Source: CAYSNP01 sp050945855 (GTDB lineage: Bacteria > Bacillota > Clostridia > Christensenellales > DTU072). From it: DNA of 21,384 bases. The first letter of the stretch is position 1. Each line of letters begins with the position of its first letter. Under the pieces are notes generated by a model. It made no database searches. It was not told the origin of the DNA and saw only the letters and a program-made list of their open reading frames with translations. The position numbers and the translations under genes were made by a program. Positions 14,277 through 21,225 of the stretch are shown here, one piece after another. The stretch lies in NCBI GenBank assembly GCA_050945855.1, contig JBMNTS010000021.1:1-21384 (forward strand). The letters are read 5' to 3'.

Positions 14277-14901
14277 GCTTATTGCCATAGAACTTCTGAT
14301 TATCGCTTTGCTTATTGCGGCGGATTTGCTCACCAAGGTATATATTTACGGCGGCGCGAATGCAAACGGCGACATAATTATTATCAAAGGCGTAATAAGG
14401 TTTGTCGCCGAAGAAAATACGGGCGCATCCTTCGGTATGCTCAAAGGAATGACAGGCATGCTGAGGATATTTTCCGCAATCAGCACGCTTGCGCTGGTCG
14501 GTTTTCTCATATATACAATCAACAACCGTCACAAGCTGCTGCGCTCCGCGCTGATTTTGATAATAGGGGGCGCGGCGGGCAATCTGTACGATAGATTTAC
14601 CTATGGGTACGTGCGCGATTTCGTGTACTTTGAACTTATAAATTACGCTGTGTTTAACCTTGCGGACAGCGCGTTGACGATAGGCTGTATTATCTTTTTG
14701 ATTTATGTATTGTTTTTTTATAACGAAAAAACGGGCTTTGCCTCAAACAAGCCCGTTAAAAAGTCAGCCCCAGCGGCGGAAATATCGGAGCAGGTGCCGG
14801 AGCAAAACACAGAACAAGCTCAAGAGAGCGCGCCTTTTCAAGAGCCTGAAGTGACGGCGCCGATTTCGGACGATATTTCCCAATCCGATAATAATGAATG
14901 A
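14218..14901 (+). CDS. lspA: Prolipoprotein signal peptidase LspA with long C-terminal tail
   Basis: Membrane aspartyl protease (signal peptidase II) that cleaves lipoprotein signal peptides at the lipid-modified Cys. The four-helix core is complete: DLLTK at 36-40, EENTGASFG at 65-73, GNLYDR with catalytic D125, and FNLADS with catalytic D150. After the last helix (about 152-168) comes a tail of nearly 60 residues, rich in Glu, Gln, Ser, Pro and Ala, that usual LspA (150-170 residues) lacks. The ATG is 59 bases inside sepF. The nearest Shine-Dalgarno, AGGAG at 14198-14202, is 15 bases away, farther than ideal. The stop overlaps rluD by eight bases, continuing the lspA-rluD pairing found in many bacteria. 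Confidence 0.92.
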   Translation: MTKLIKTITKKATEHKKQIKLIAIELLIIALLIAADLLTKVYIYGGANANGDIIIIKGVIRFVAEENTGASFGMLKGMTGMLRIFSAISTLALVGFLIYTINNRHKLLRSALILIIGGAAGNLYDRFTYGYVRDFVYFELINYAVFNLADSALTIGCIIFLIYVLFFYNEKTGFASNKPVKKSAPAAEISEQVPEQNTEQAQESAPFQEPEVTAPISDDISQSDNNE

Positions 14902-15817
14902 GCGGATACTGTATCCCGAAGAAAAGTATTCGGGAGCCCGTATAGATACTTTTTTGTCGGAACAGTCATTAGGCTTAACCCGGAGCGGGATAAAAAATTT
15001 AATTGAAAAGGGGCAGGTTTTGCTCAACGGCAAAGCTGTCAAAAAGGCGGGAGCGCAGCTTAAGGCAGGGGATACGGTCAGCGTTTTACTTCCCGAGCAG
15101 GAGCCAAGAAAAGTATTGCCTCAGAACATTCCCATAGAGATAATTTATCAGGATGAAGATTTGGCTGTTATCAATAAGGCACAGGGTATGGTTACCCACC
15201 CCGCGGCGGGCAATTATCAAAACACTCTGGTAAACGCGCTGTTATATCATATCAAAGAGTTGTCCTCTCTCAACGGGGAACTTAGACCGGGCATTGTGCA
15301 CAGGCTGGACAAAGACACTTCCGGTCTTTTGATTATCGCCAAAAACAATACCGCGCATATCAGACTTGCCGCGCAAATCAAAGCGCGCAGCGCGGGGCGT
15401 TACTACACCGCGCTATTGCATGGCAGGCTTAAGGAAGACGAGGGTGAGATAAAAACGGAGATAGGGCGCAGTCCCAAAGACCGCAAAAAAATGGCGGTGG
15501 TCGAGGAAGGCAGAGAAGCTGTGACTTCCTTTAAGGTATTGCAGCGGTTTGATAAGTTTACTTTGGCGGAATTCAAACTGCAAACGGGCAGAACGCATCA
15601 GATAAGGGTGCACGCAAAATATATCGGACATCCCGTGGCGGGCGACCGCGCGTACGGTCCCAGAGAGCATTACAATCTTAGAGGGCAACTGCTGCATGCG
15701 GGAAAGATTGAGTTTACTCATCCCGCAACGGGGGAGCGTATGAGCTTTACCTCCGATTTGCCCCCGTATTTTGCGGAGTTTTTGGCAAAATTAAGAAAAC
15801 AGGCGTTTTTAATTTGA
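14894..15817 (+). CDS. RluD-family 23S rRNA pseudouridine synthase
   Basis: Predicted to isomerise specific uridines in large-subunit rRNA helices; RluD itself modifies helix 69. The 307 residues comprise an S4-like RNA-binding domain at about 14-62 (ARIDTFLSEQ, SRSGIKNLI-like TRSGIKNLIEKGQVLLNG) and the catalytic domain. The catalytic aspartate is D139 in GIVHRLDKDTSG. YYTALLHG, KLQTGRTHQIRVH-like KLQTGRTHQIRVHAKYIGHP and GDRAYGP are family segments. It begins with ATG overlapping the lspA stop region, the same order as lspA-ylyB in Bacillus. Its TGA stop is embedded in the TTGACA element of the next promoter. The exact target uridine cannot be told, since RluC and RluD types are similar. 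Confidence 0.92.
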   Translation: MNERILYPEEKYSGARIDTFLSEQSLGLTRSGIKNLIEKGQVLLNGKAVKKAGAQLKAGDTVSVLLPEQEPRKVLPQNIPIEIIYQDEDLAVINKAQGMVTHPAAGNYQNTLVNALLYHIKELSSLNGELRPGIVHRLDKDTSGLLIIAKNNTAHIRLAAQIKARSAGRYYTALLHGRLKEDEGEIKTEIGRSPKDRKKMAVVEEGREAVTSFKVLQRFDKFTLAEFKLQTGRTHQIRVHAKYIGHPVAGDRAYGPREHYNLRGQLLHAGKIEFTHPATGERMSFTSDLPPYFAEFLAKLRKQAFLI

Positions 15818-15840
15818 CATACGGTAATACTTTATGTAAT
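15814..15840 (+). promoter_or_regulatory. Candidate promoter at the start of ylxM-ffh
   Basis: A consensus TTGACA at 15814-15819 overlaps the rluD stop codon. Two -10 choices exist: TGTAAT at 15835-15840 (five of six matches, 15-base spacer) and TAATAA at 15837-15842 (17-base spacer, poorer match). About 40 bases of leader precede ylxM and include a small hairpin pairing 15849-15854 with 15865-15870. Confidence 0.5.
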
Positions 15841-15882
15841 AATCAAGGTGTAAATTATTTCTACTTTACAGGTAAGGTCAGA

Positions 15883-16221
15883 ATGGAGTTGTCAAAAAAT
15901 ATTCATTACGGCATACTAAACGATTTTTACGGGGACTTGCTTACTCCGTATCAGTCCGAAATGCTTCACCTTTATTATGACCTTGACAATTCGCTTGCGG
16001 AAATCGCCGAGGATATGAGCATAACCAGACAAGGCGCGCGCGACGTCATAATGCGGGCGAACAAAAAACTGGAGCAGTACGAGGCAAAGCTGGGGCTGGC
16101 AAAAAAAAGAGGCTTGCTGATAACCATGCTGGACGAGCTTATGCGAAAGCTGAACGACCTCAATAAAGATGAAATAATGCGGGAATTAATCAATATAAAA
16201 GCTGAGGCGGAGGAAATTTAA
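15883..16221 (+). CDS. ylxM: YlxM family helix-turn-helix protein (UPF0122)
   Basis: Small helical protein always found next to ffh in Bacillota. In streptococci YlxM binds the signal recognition particle and modulates Ffh GTPase activity. The 112-residue product has ILNDFYGDLLTPYQSEMLHLYY, DLDNSLAEIAEDMSITRQGARD (a sigma-70 region 4-like helix-turn-helix), IMRANKKLEQYEAKLGL, and a leucine-rich C-terminal helix. An in-frame TTG at 15814 would add 23 residues that match nothing in the family, and that TTG is part of a promoter element. AAGGT at 15874-15878 supports the ATG at 15883. The stop overlaps the ffh start by one base (TAATG), so expression is coupled. Confidence 0.9.
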   Translation: MELSKNIHYGILNDFYGDLLTPYQSEMLHLYYDLDNSLAEIAEDMSITRQGARDVIMRANKKLEQYEAKLGLAKKRGLLITMLDELMRKLNDLNKDEIMRELINIKAEAEEI

Positions 16222-17537
16222 TGGCTTTTTTTGAAAATTTAAGCGATAAGATAAATCATGCCTTTTCCAAGCTGAAAAACAAGGGCGCGCTTACCGAGTT
16301 GGAAATCAAGACTGCAATGCGCGAAGTAAGGGTTGCCCTGCTTGAGGCTGACGTAAACTTTGTGGTAGTAAAGGAGTTTATCAACAGCGTTACCCAAAAG
16401 GCGCTGGGCGAGAATATCATATCCGGTCTGGACGCGCACAAGCAGGTAATTAAGGTAGTTAATGATGAGCTTATAGCCTTAATGGGCAGCACCCATCAAA
16501 AGCTGGAAGTCGCTTCCAAGCCCCCCACGATAATAATGATGTGCGGGCTTCAGGGTTCGGGCAAAACCACAATGTGCGGAAAGCTTGCCGCTTACCTCAA
16601 AAAGCAAGGCAAAAAGCCGCTGTTGGCAGCGGCGGACATTTACCGCCCCGCCGCAATAAAGCAGTTGCAGATAGTAGGCGAAAAGGCGGGGGTGGAAGTA
16701 TATGAGGAAGGGCAGGCCGACCCTGTAAAGATAGGCAGGCACGCGGTAAAGTACGCGCTTAAAAACGGGCTGGATACGGTAATAATCGATACGGCGGGCA
16801 GACTGCATATTGACGAAAAGCTGATGCGCGAACTTGCCGAATTAAAGAAAGAGACCGAACCTACCGAAATACTTTTGGTGGTAGATGCTATGCTGGGTCA
16901 GGACAGCGTCAACGTAGCCGCGGAATTCAACGCCAAACTGGATATTACCGGCGTTATTCTCACCAAGCTGGACGGAGACACCAGAGGCGGCGCCGCCTTA
17001 TCCGTAAAAGCGGTCAGCGGCAAGCCCATTAAGTTTTGCGGCACCGGGGAAAAGCTGGAGGATATCGAGCCTTTTTATCCGGACAGAATGGCTTCCAGGC
17101 TGCTGGGCATGGGCGACGTGCTCACTCTTATCGAAAAGGCGACCGTAGCTGTAACCGAAGAGGACGCCAAACGGCTTGCCAAAAAAATGAAGGAAAACAC
17201 TTTTGACCTGGAAGATTATCTTGCGCAGATAAGCAGCGTCAAAAAAATGGGCGGGCTAAAAAGTATGCTGGGGATGATTCCGGGTCTGTCCGGCAAGCTG
17301 AAGGGCGCGAGTCTGGATATAGACGAAAAGCAGATAGAAAAGACCAAGGCGATTATTCTTTCCATGACGCCTAAAGAAAGGAGAAATCCCTCTATCTTAA
17401 ACGGCTCGCGGCGCAAGCGCATCGCGAAAGGCAGCGGGAGCACCGTTCAGGAAGTAAACAAACTTATGAATCAGTTTGAGCAGAGCAAACAAATGATGAA
17501 AAGGTTTGCGTCCGGCAAGGGCAAATTACCGTTTTAA
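16221..17537 (+). CDS. ffh: Signal recognition particle GTPase Ffh
   Basis: Protein subunit of the SRP, which binds signal sequences emerging from ribosomes and delivers them to FtsY at the membrane. The 438 residues follow the N-G-M order. The N domain ends near 90. The G domain has GLQGSGKTT at 109-117, DIYRPAAIKQL near 139-149, DTAGR at 190-194 and TKLDGD at 248-253. FCGTGEKLEDIEPF near 274-287 closes the G domain. The M domain from about 300 has MIPG, MTPKERRNP near 370 and SRRKRIAKGSG, the RNA-binding turn. The C-terminal tail is short and basic (GKGKLPF), less Met-rich than in many homologues. Confidence 0.97.
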   Translation: MAFFENLSDKINHAFSKLKNKGALTELEIKTAMREVRVALLEADVNFVVVKEFINSVTQKALGENIISGLDAHKQVIKVVNDELIALMGSTHQKLEVASKPPTIIMMCGLQGSGKTTMCGKLAAYLKKQGKKPLLAAADIYRPAAIKQLQIVGEKAGVEVYEEGQADPVKIGRHAVKYALKNGLDTVIIDTAGRLHIDEKLMRELAELKKETEPTEILLVVDAMLGQDSVNVAAEFNAKLDITGVILTKLDGDTRGGAALSVKAVSGKPIKFCGTGEKLEDIEPFYPDRMASRLLGMGDVLTLIEKATVAVTEEDAKRLAKKMKENTFDLEDYLAQISSVKKMGGLKSMLGMIPGLSGKLKGASLDIDEKQIEKTKAIILSMTPKERRNPSILNGSRRKRIAKGSGSTVQEVNKLMNQFEQSKQMMKRFASGKGKLPF

Positions 17538-17568
17538 TAAAAATTTTATCTAATGGAGGATATACAAT

Positions 17569-17811
17569 ATGGCAGTAAAATTGAGATTGACAAGAATGGG
17601 AGCGAAAAAAGCGCCGTTTTATCGCATTATAGCGTCCGACTCTCGCAAAGCGCGTGACAGCCGCTATATAGAGCAGATAGGTTATTACAACCCGGTGTCC
17701 GACCCCGCGGAAATCAAGATTGACCATGAAATCGCGAAAAAGTGGCTGGATAACGGAGCCATTCCTACCGATACCGTTCGCGCTTTATTGAAGAAAGAAG
17801 GCATTCTTTAA
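17569..17811 (+). CDS. rpsP: 30S ribosomal protein S16
   Basis: Assembly protein of the small ribosomal subunit body. All 80 residues fit the family: VKLRLTRMGAKKAPFYRIIA at the start, DSRKARDSRYIEQIGYYNP in the middle, and a short C-terminal helix TDTVRALLKKEGIL. GGAGG stands before the ATG at good distance. Position after ffh and before khpA-rimM-trmD is the standard arrangement. Confidence 0.97.
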   Translation: MAVKLRLTRMGAKKAPFYRIIASDSRKARDSRYIEQIGYYNPVSDPAEIKIDHEIAKKWLDNGAIPTDTVRALLKKEGIL

Positions 17812-17825
17812 TTCGGGGTGCTTCT

Positions 17826-18056
17826 ATGCGAGATTTAGTAGACTATATAGTTAAAAACATTATAGATGAAGGCACTTACGATATAATAATTATGGAAGAG
17901 GAAGACCAGGTTGACATAAAAATTATCGTCGATAAGGAGCAGGTAAGCAAAATAATAGGCAAGTCGGGCAGAATAGCCAGGGCAATCAGGACAATAGTAA
18001 GAGCTGCTTCCAACAAGAGCGATTCAAGGTACTCCCTCTATATAGAGGAACGTTAA
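17826..18056 (+). CDS. khpA: KH-domain RNA-binding protein KhpA (YlqC)
   Basis: Small RNA chaperone of 76 residues; in streptococci KhpA pairs with KhpB (Jag/EloR) and affects cell elongation and sRNA function. One KH fold fills the protein, with the GxxG loop GKSG at 45-48 in IIGKSGRIARAIRTIVRAA. The N-terminus, DLVDYIVKNIID, is the usual family start. The insert EEEDQVDIKIIVDKEQ is acidic. Only a weak GGGGTG-like site precedes the ATG. The stop overlaps the rimM start by one base (TAATG). Confidence 0.93.
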   Translation: MRDLVDYIVKNIIDEGTYDIIIMEEEDQVDIKIIVDKEQVSKIIGKSGRIARAIRTIVRAASNKSDSRYSLYIEER

Positions 18057-18553
18057 TGCTTTTAATCGGAAAAATTCTTAAACCGCAAGGCATCACGGGG
18101 GAGATTAAAATTCTCCCTTTTCTTGATGCGCCCCCGGAGTTTTGCAAAGTTAAGAAGCTGATAATACAAAACAGGGAGTACGCTCCCTTATCCCTCCGTG
18201 TTTCTGGCGAATACGTATTTGCCAAACTGTCCGGCATTAAGGACAGGAATATGGCGGAGGCGCTGCGCGGGCAGGATATTTTTGTCAGAAAAGAGGACGC
18301 CCCCAAGCTGCCCCAAGGCAAGTATTATATTGATAGCTTGTTAGGCTCTGAGGTATGGGCGGGAGAGGAAAGGATAGGCAAGCTTACGGCAATATCCCAA
18401 TACGGCAGCGCGGACGTATACGAAGCGGAAGGGGCGCGGGGAAAGATACTTTTTCCTTTTCTTAAAGCATTAATTGTGGAAGTGGACGAAAAGAACAAGA
18501 AAATAGTGCTTGACCCCGAGGAATTTTCAAAGGTCGCGGTATATGAGGATTGA
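18056..18553 (+). CDS. rimM: 16S rRNA processing protein RimM
   Basis: Ribosome maturation factor acting on the 30S head, binding S19. The 165 residues divide into the N-terminal RimM domain (IGKILKPQGITGEIKILPF at the start, FAKLSGIKDRNMAEALRGQDIFV near 60-82) and the PRC-barrel domain (YYIDSLLGSEVW near 90, then GKLTAISQYGSADVYE and ILFPFLKALIVEVD). The start overlaps khpA by one base, and the last eleven bases lie inside trmD. Confidence 0.95.
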   Translation: MLLIGKILKPQGITGEIKILPFLDAPPEFCKVKKLIIQNREYAPLSLRVSGEYVFAKLSGIKDRNMAEALRGQDIFVRKEDAPKLPQGKYYIDSLLGSEVWAGEERIGKLTAISQYGSADVYEAEGARGKILFPFLKALIVEVDEKNKKIVLDPEEFSKVAVYED

Positions 18554-19214
18554 CGTACTTACAATTTTCACTTCCTGCTATCAGGGACTCAACTGCAGCA
18601 TAGTGGGCAAGGCTTTGGAGAAGGGGCTTATTACTCTCAACGTTTACGATATCAGAGATTACGCGGATAATAAGCATAAAAAGGTAGACGACTACCCCTA
18701 CGGCGGCGGAGCGGGCATGGTAATGACGCCGCAGCCGCTTTGCGACGCAATCGCAGCTTGCGACCCCGAACACAAGGCGCTGCGCATACTGATGTCCCCC
18801 AAGGGCGAGGCATTAAATCAGAAGCTGGTAAGAAAACTATCACAAGTGCCTTATATTATGCTTGTCAACGGAGCATACGAGGGAGTAGACCAAAGAGTAA
18901 CAGACAGCAGTATTGATATGGAATTGTCCATAGGCGATTATATACTTACCTCCGGAGATTTAGCCTCCATGGTGGTAATCAACACCATTTCACGCTATAT
19001 CGAGGGGGTGCTGGGCAGCAGCGAGTCCGTGCTGGAGGAAAGTTTTTCACAGGGCATGCTGGAGTATCCGCAATACACCCGTCCCGAGGTTTTTAGGGGT
19101 ATGGCAGTCCCCGAAGTGCTTCTGTCCGGCAACCATAAGCAGATAGCGGAGTGGAGAGCGGCGGAGAGCAAAAAACTGACGCAAAAAAAACGCCCTGATT
19201 TATTGGAGGAGTAA
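18543..19214 (+). CDS. trmD: tRNA (guanine-N1)-methyltransferase TrmD
   Basis: Methylates N1 of G37 in tRNAs, preventing +1 frameshifts; SPOUT-class knotted fold. From ATG 18543 the protein has 223 residues. Motifs are YGGGAGMVM at 53-61, LMSPKGE near 83, YEGVDQR at 112-118, SIGDYILTSGDL at 129-140, GVLGS near 155, LEYPQYTRPEVF at 173-184 and VPEVLLSGNH at 189-198. R151 matches catalytic E. coli R154. The base equivalent to E. coli D169 is Glu (E166, in LEESF), the usual CGRYEG reads NGAYEG, and the ID before SVSR reads IN. The start overlaps rimM; an upstream in-frame TTG at 18510 lacks support. The next gene is rbgA rather than the usual rplS. Confidence 0.93.
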   Translation: MRIDVLTIFTSCYQGLNCSIVGKALEKGLITLNVYDIRDYADNKHKKVDDYPYGGGAGMVMTPQPLCDAIAACDPEHKALRILMSPKGEALNQKLVRKLSQVPYIMLVNGAYEGVDQRVTDSSIDMELSIGDYILTSGDLASMVVINTISRYIEGVLGSSESVLEESFSQGMLEYPQYTRPEVFRGMAVPEVLLSGNHKQIAEWRAAESKKLTQKKRPDLLEE

Positions 19215-20053
19215 TGCATATCCATTGGTTTCCCGGGCACATGACCAAAGCCCTAAGGATGATGGAAAAAGAGACGGCGGTAATAGACGCCGTAATTTAT
19301 ATGCTGGACGCGCGCGCGCCTTACTCCTGCATCAATCCCGCTTTCGACAAAATAATCGGCTCAAAACCAGTGCTTTATATACTTAATAAGAGCGATTTGG
19401 TCACCCAAAACGACATTTTAATATGGAAAGCATATTTCCGGGCACAAGGCAGACAAGCCTTAAGCGTTACGGGGACAAGCCTTAAAGTAAAGGGTGAAAT
19501 AGCAAAAGCCATAAAGGAAATATGCCGGTCCCAAATCGAAAAATATCTTGAAAAAGGGATAAGGAAAACTTTGCGCATAATGGTTATCGGCATACCTAAT
19601 ACGGGTAAATCCACACTTATCAACAGCCTGGCGGGACAAAGAAAGGCGCTGACGGGCAACAGACCCGGCGTCACCCGCGGCAAGCAGTGGATTAGCATAG
19701 ACCCGTATATCGACGTAATGGATACGCCGGGAAGCCTGTACCCGGATTTTTCCGACCAGGAAAAGGCGGTAAGGCTGGCGCTGATAGGCAGCGTAAGGGA
19801 AGAGATAACGGACACAACGGGTTTGGGTATAGAAGCTGTAAAGTTTTTGATTGAAAATTATCCGCAGTCCTTTGTCAAAGTTTATCCCGATATTAACGCC
19901 GAGGACAGCGCAACGGATATTCTCAATAAAATAGCTTTGGCAAGAGGCTTTTTGCTGCGGGGCGCGGAGCCGGACGTTGAGCGGGCGGCAAAGGCGGTTG
20001 TGGCGGATATGCGGAAGCTTAAATTCGGCAAAATAATGCTGGAAAAGCCGTAA
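19214..20053 (+). CDS. rbgA: Ribosome biogenesis GTPase RbgA (YlqF)
   Basis: Circularly permuted GTPase needed for late 50S assembly (incorporation of L16 and others in B. subtilis). The 279 residues start HIHWFPGHMTKA, with H9 matching the catalytic His proposed for RbgA. GTPase motifs run in permuted order: G4 NKSD at 58-61, G1 GIPNTGKST at 126-134, G2 in RPGVTRGKQW near 150-159, G3 DTPG at 170-173. The C-terminal helical domain ends RKLKFGKIMLEKP. Its start overlaps the trmD stop by one base (TAATG). RNase HII follows six bases after its stop. Confidence 0.95.
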   Translation: MHIHWFPGHMTKALRMMEKETAVIDAVIYMLDARAPYSCINPAFDKIIGSKPVLYILNKSDLVTQNDILIWKAYFRAQGRQALSVTGTSLKVKGEIAKAIKEICRSQIEKYLEKGIRKTLRIMVIGIPNTGKSTLINSLAGQRKALTGNRPGVTRGKQWISIDPYIDVMDTPGSLYPDFSDQEKAVRLALIGSVREEITDTTGLGIEAVKFLIENYPQSFVKVYPDINAEDSATDILNKIALARGFLLRGAEPDVERAAKAVVADMRKLKFGKIMLEKP

Positions 20054-20059
20054 AGAAAT

Positions 20060-20686
20060 ATGAAATACATATACGACATCGAAAAATACTTATCATACGA
20101 AAAATTATACCTTGAACAAGGCAAAAGGTATATTTGCGGCGTGGACGAGGTGGGAAGAGGACCGCTTGCGGGTCCTGTAAGCGTATGCGCCTGCATTATG
20201 GATTTGGACAAGCCCGTAATGGGGGTGCGCGACAGCAAAAAGCTGACCGCGGCAAAGCGCGAGGAGTTAAGCGAACTGTTAATGCAAAATTGTATAGATT
20301 ATTGCATTGTGGATATAGAAGAGAGTACCATTGACGAAATCAATATACTCAACGCCGTTATACGCGGAGCGGTAAAAGCGGTGGAAGGCTTGCGGGTAAA
20401 ACCGGATATTGTGCTTGCGGACGCCCTGAAGCTGGACTTAGAGATGGAGTCTTTGGGCATAATAGGGGGCGACGACCTCAGCTACAGTATAGCCGCAGCG
20501 TCCATTCTTGCCAAAGTTCACAGGGACGCGCTGATGGACGATATTCATAACAAATACCCATCCTACGGTTTTTGCCGCAACAAGGGCTACGGCACGCCCG
20601 AACATATAAGCGCGCTTAACCGCTTGGGACCGGCGCCCGTTCACAGAAAAACCTTTATCAAAAAAATTCTGGAGGGCGTAATGTGA
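20060..20686 (+). CDS. rnhB: Ribonuclease HII
   Basis: Cleaves RNA in RNA-DNA hybrids, including single ribonucleotides in DNA. The 208 residues carry the full active site: D29 and E30 in GVDEVGRGPLAGPV, D121 in IVLADAL, and D156 in SILAKVHRDALM. DSKKLTAAKREEL at 58-70 and YGTPEHISALNRLGPAPVHR near the end are family signatures. It follows rbgA closely, as in many Bacillota, and its stop overlaps the yraN start (GTGA). Confidence 0.96.
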   Translation: MKYIYDIEKYLSYEKLYLEQGKRYICGVDEVGRGPLAGPVSVCACIMDLDKPVMGVRDSKKLTAAKREELSELLMQNCIDYCIVDIEESTIDEINILNAVIRGAVKAVEGLRVKPDIVLADALKLDLEMESLGIIGGDDLSYSIAAASILAKVHRDALMDDIHNKYPSYGFCRNKGYGTPEHISALNRLGPAPVHRKTFIKKILEGVM

Positions 20687-21024
20687 ACAGGTACGGAACG
20701 GGGGAGAAGGGCGAAGTTATCGCCAAGAATTACTTATATGACGCGGGTTATAAAATACTGGAAGAAAACCTGCGTTATAAAGGGACGGGAGAAATAGACC
20801 TTGTCGCGATGGAAGGAGCGGATTTAGTATTTGTAGAAGTTAAAACAAGGGTAAATTATGAGTTTGGGGAGCCGCTGGAGAGCGTTACCCTACATAAACA
20901 GCGGTGCATACAACGCTGTGCGGAGAGGTATATAAGCGAGCGCGACATCAGCTTCCAGAATGTCAGATTCGATGTAATTATCGTATTCAATGACAGTGTG
21001 GAGCATTACAAAGAGGCGTTTTGA
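20683..21024 (+). CDS. yraN: YraN family endonuclease-like protein (UPF0102)
   Basis: Member of the UPF0102 family, which has a Holliday-junction-resolvase/PD-(D/E)XK fold and no settled role. The 113 residues include GEKGEVIAKNYL near 7-18, GEIDLVAMEG with D39 and FVEVKTR with E52 and K54, the PD-(D/E)XK set, and a C-terminal strand VRFDVIIV. The GTG start is inside the rnhB stop. In Bacillota this gene commonly follows rnhB. No clear terminator follows; a weak 5-bp stem pairs 21016-21020 with 21053-21057 ahead of six T. Confidence 0.93.
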   Translation: MNRYGTGEKGEVIAKNYLYDAGYKILEENLRYKGTGEIDLVAMEGADLVFVEVKTRVNYEFGEPLESVTLHKQRCIQRCAERYISERDISFQNVRFDVIIVFNDSVEHYKEAF

Positions 21025-21098
21025 GCCTGTTGCATTTGCAATTAAGCCGTCCAACGCATTTTTTAATTATATAAAATATGCTATGTTGTGTAAAATGC

Positions 21099-21127
21099 TT
21101 GAATAATTATACCTTATTTGATATTAT
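21099..21127 (+). promoter_or_regulatory. Candidate promoter for rplS
   Basis: TTGAAT at 21099-21104 and TATTAT at 21122-21127 are 17 bases apart. The predicted +1 near 21134 gives a leader of about 90 bases before rplS. Surrounding DNA is AT-rich, so the match is not unique. Confidence 0.55.
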
Positions 21128-21138
21128 GTTAAAGGCTT

Positions 21139-21206
21139 CGCAACGGTCCTATTCAAGTATGCGTATCAGATAACTGCGCAAAATTCAGGCTTGTATGAAC
21201 GTTGTC
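21139..21206 (+). promoter_or_regulatory. Structured leader before rplS, possible L19 autoregulatory leader
   Basis: Three nested or stacked pairings fit: GCAACG at 21140-21145 with CGTTGT at 21200-21205, TTCA at 21152-21155 with TGAA at 21196-21199, and TGCG at 21160-21163 with CGCA at 21177-21180. Together they make a closed, bulged stem ending just before the rplS Shine-Dalgarno (GGAGG at 21215-21219). A leader controlled by L19 itself (Rfam L19_leader) is known upstream of rplS in Bacillota. Identity with that family is my inference from position and closed shape; I did not match a consensus. Confidence 0.4.
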
Positions 21207-21225
21207 GTATAATCGGAGGTAAGTC

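Noticed and set aside
18510..18542. TTG start eleven codons upstream in trmD
   Set aside because: The added residues do not resemble TrmD, whose family start is M-x-I-D/T-V-L-T-x-F, matching ATG 18543.
21016..21064. Terminator after yraN
   Set aside because: Only five base pairs close a 32-base loop before the T-run; too weak to call as a feature.
21208..21213. TATAAT just before the rplS ribosome site
   Set aside because: A start from it would fall at about 21220, past the GGAGG, and no good -35 sits at 16-18 bases. The upstream TTGAAT-17-TATTAT is more sensible.
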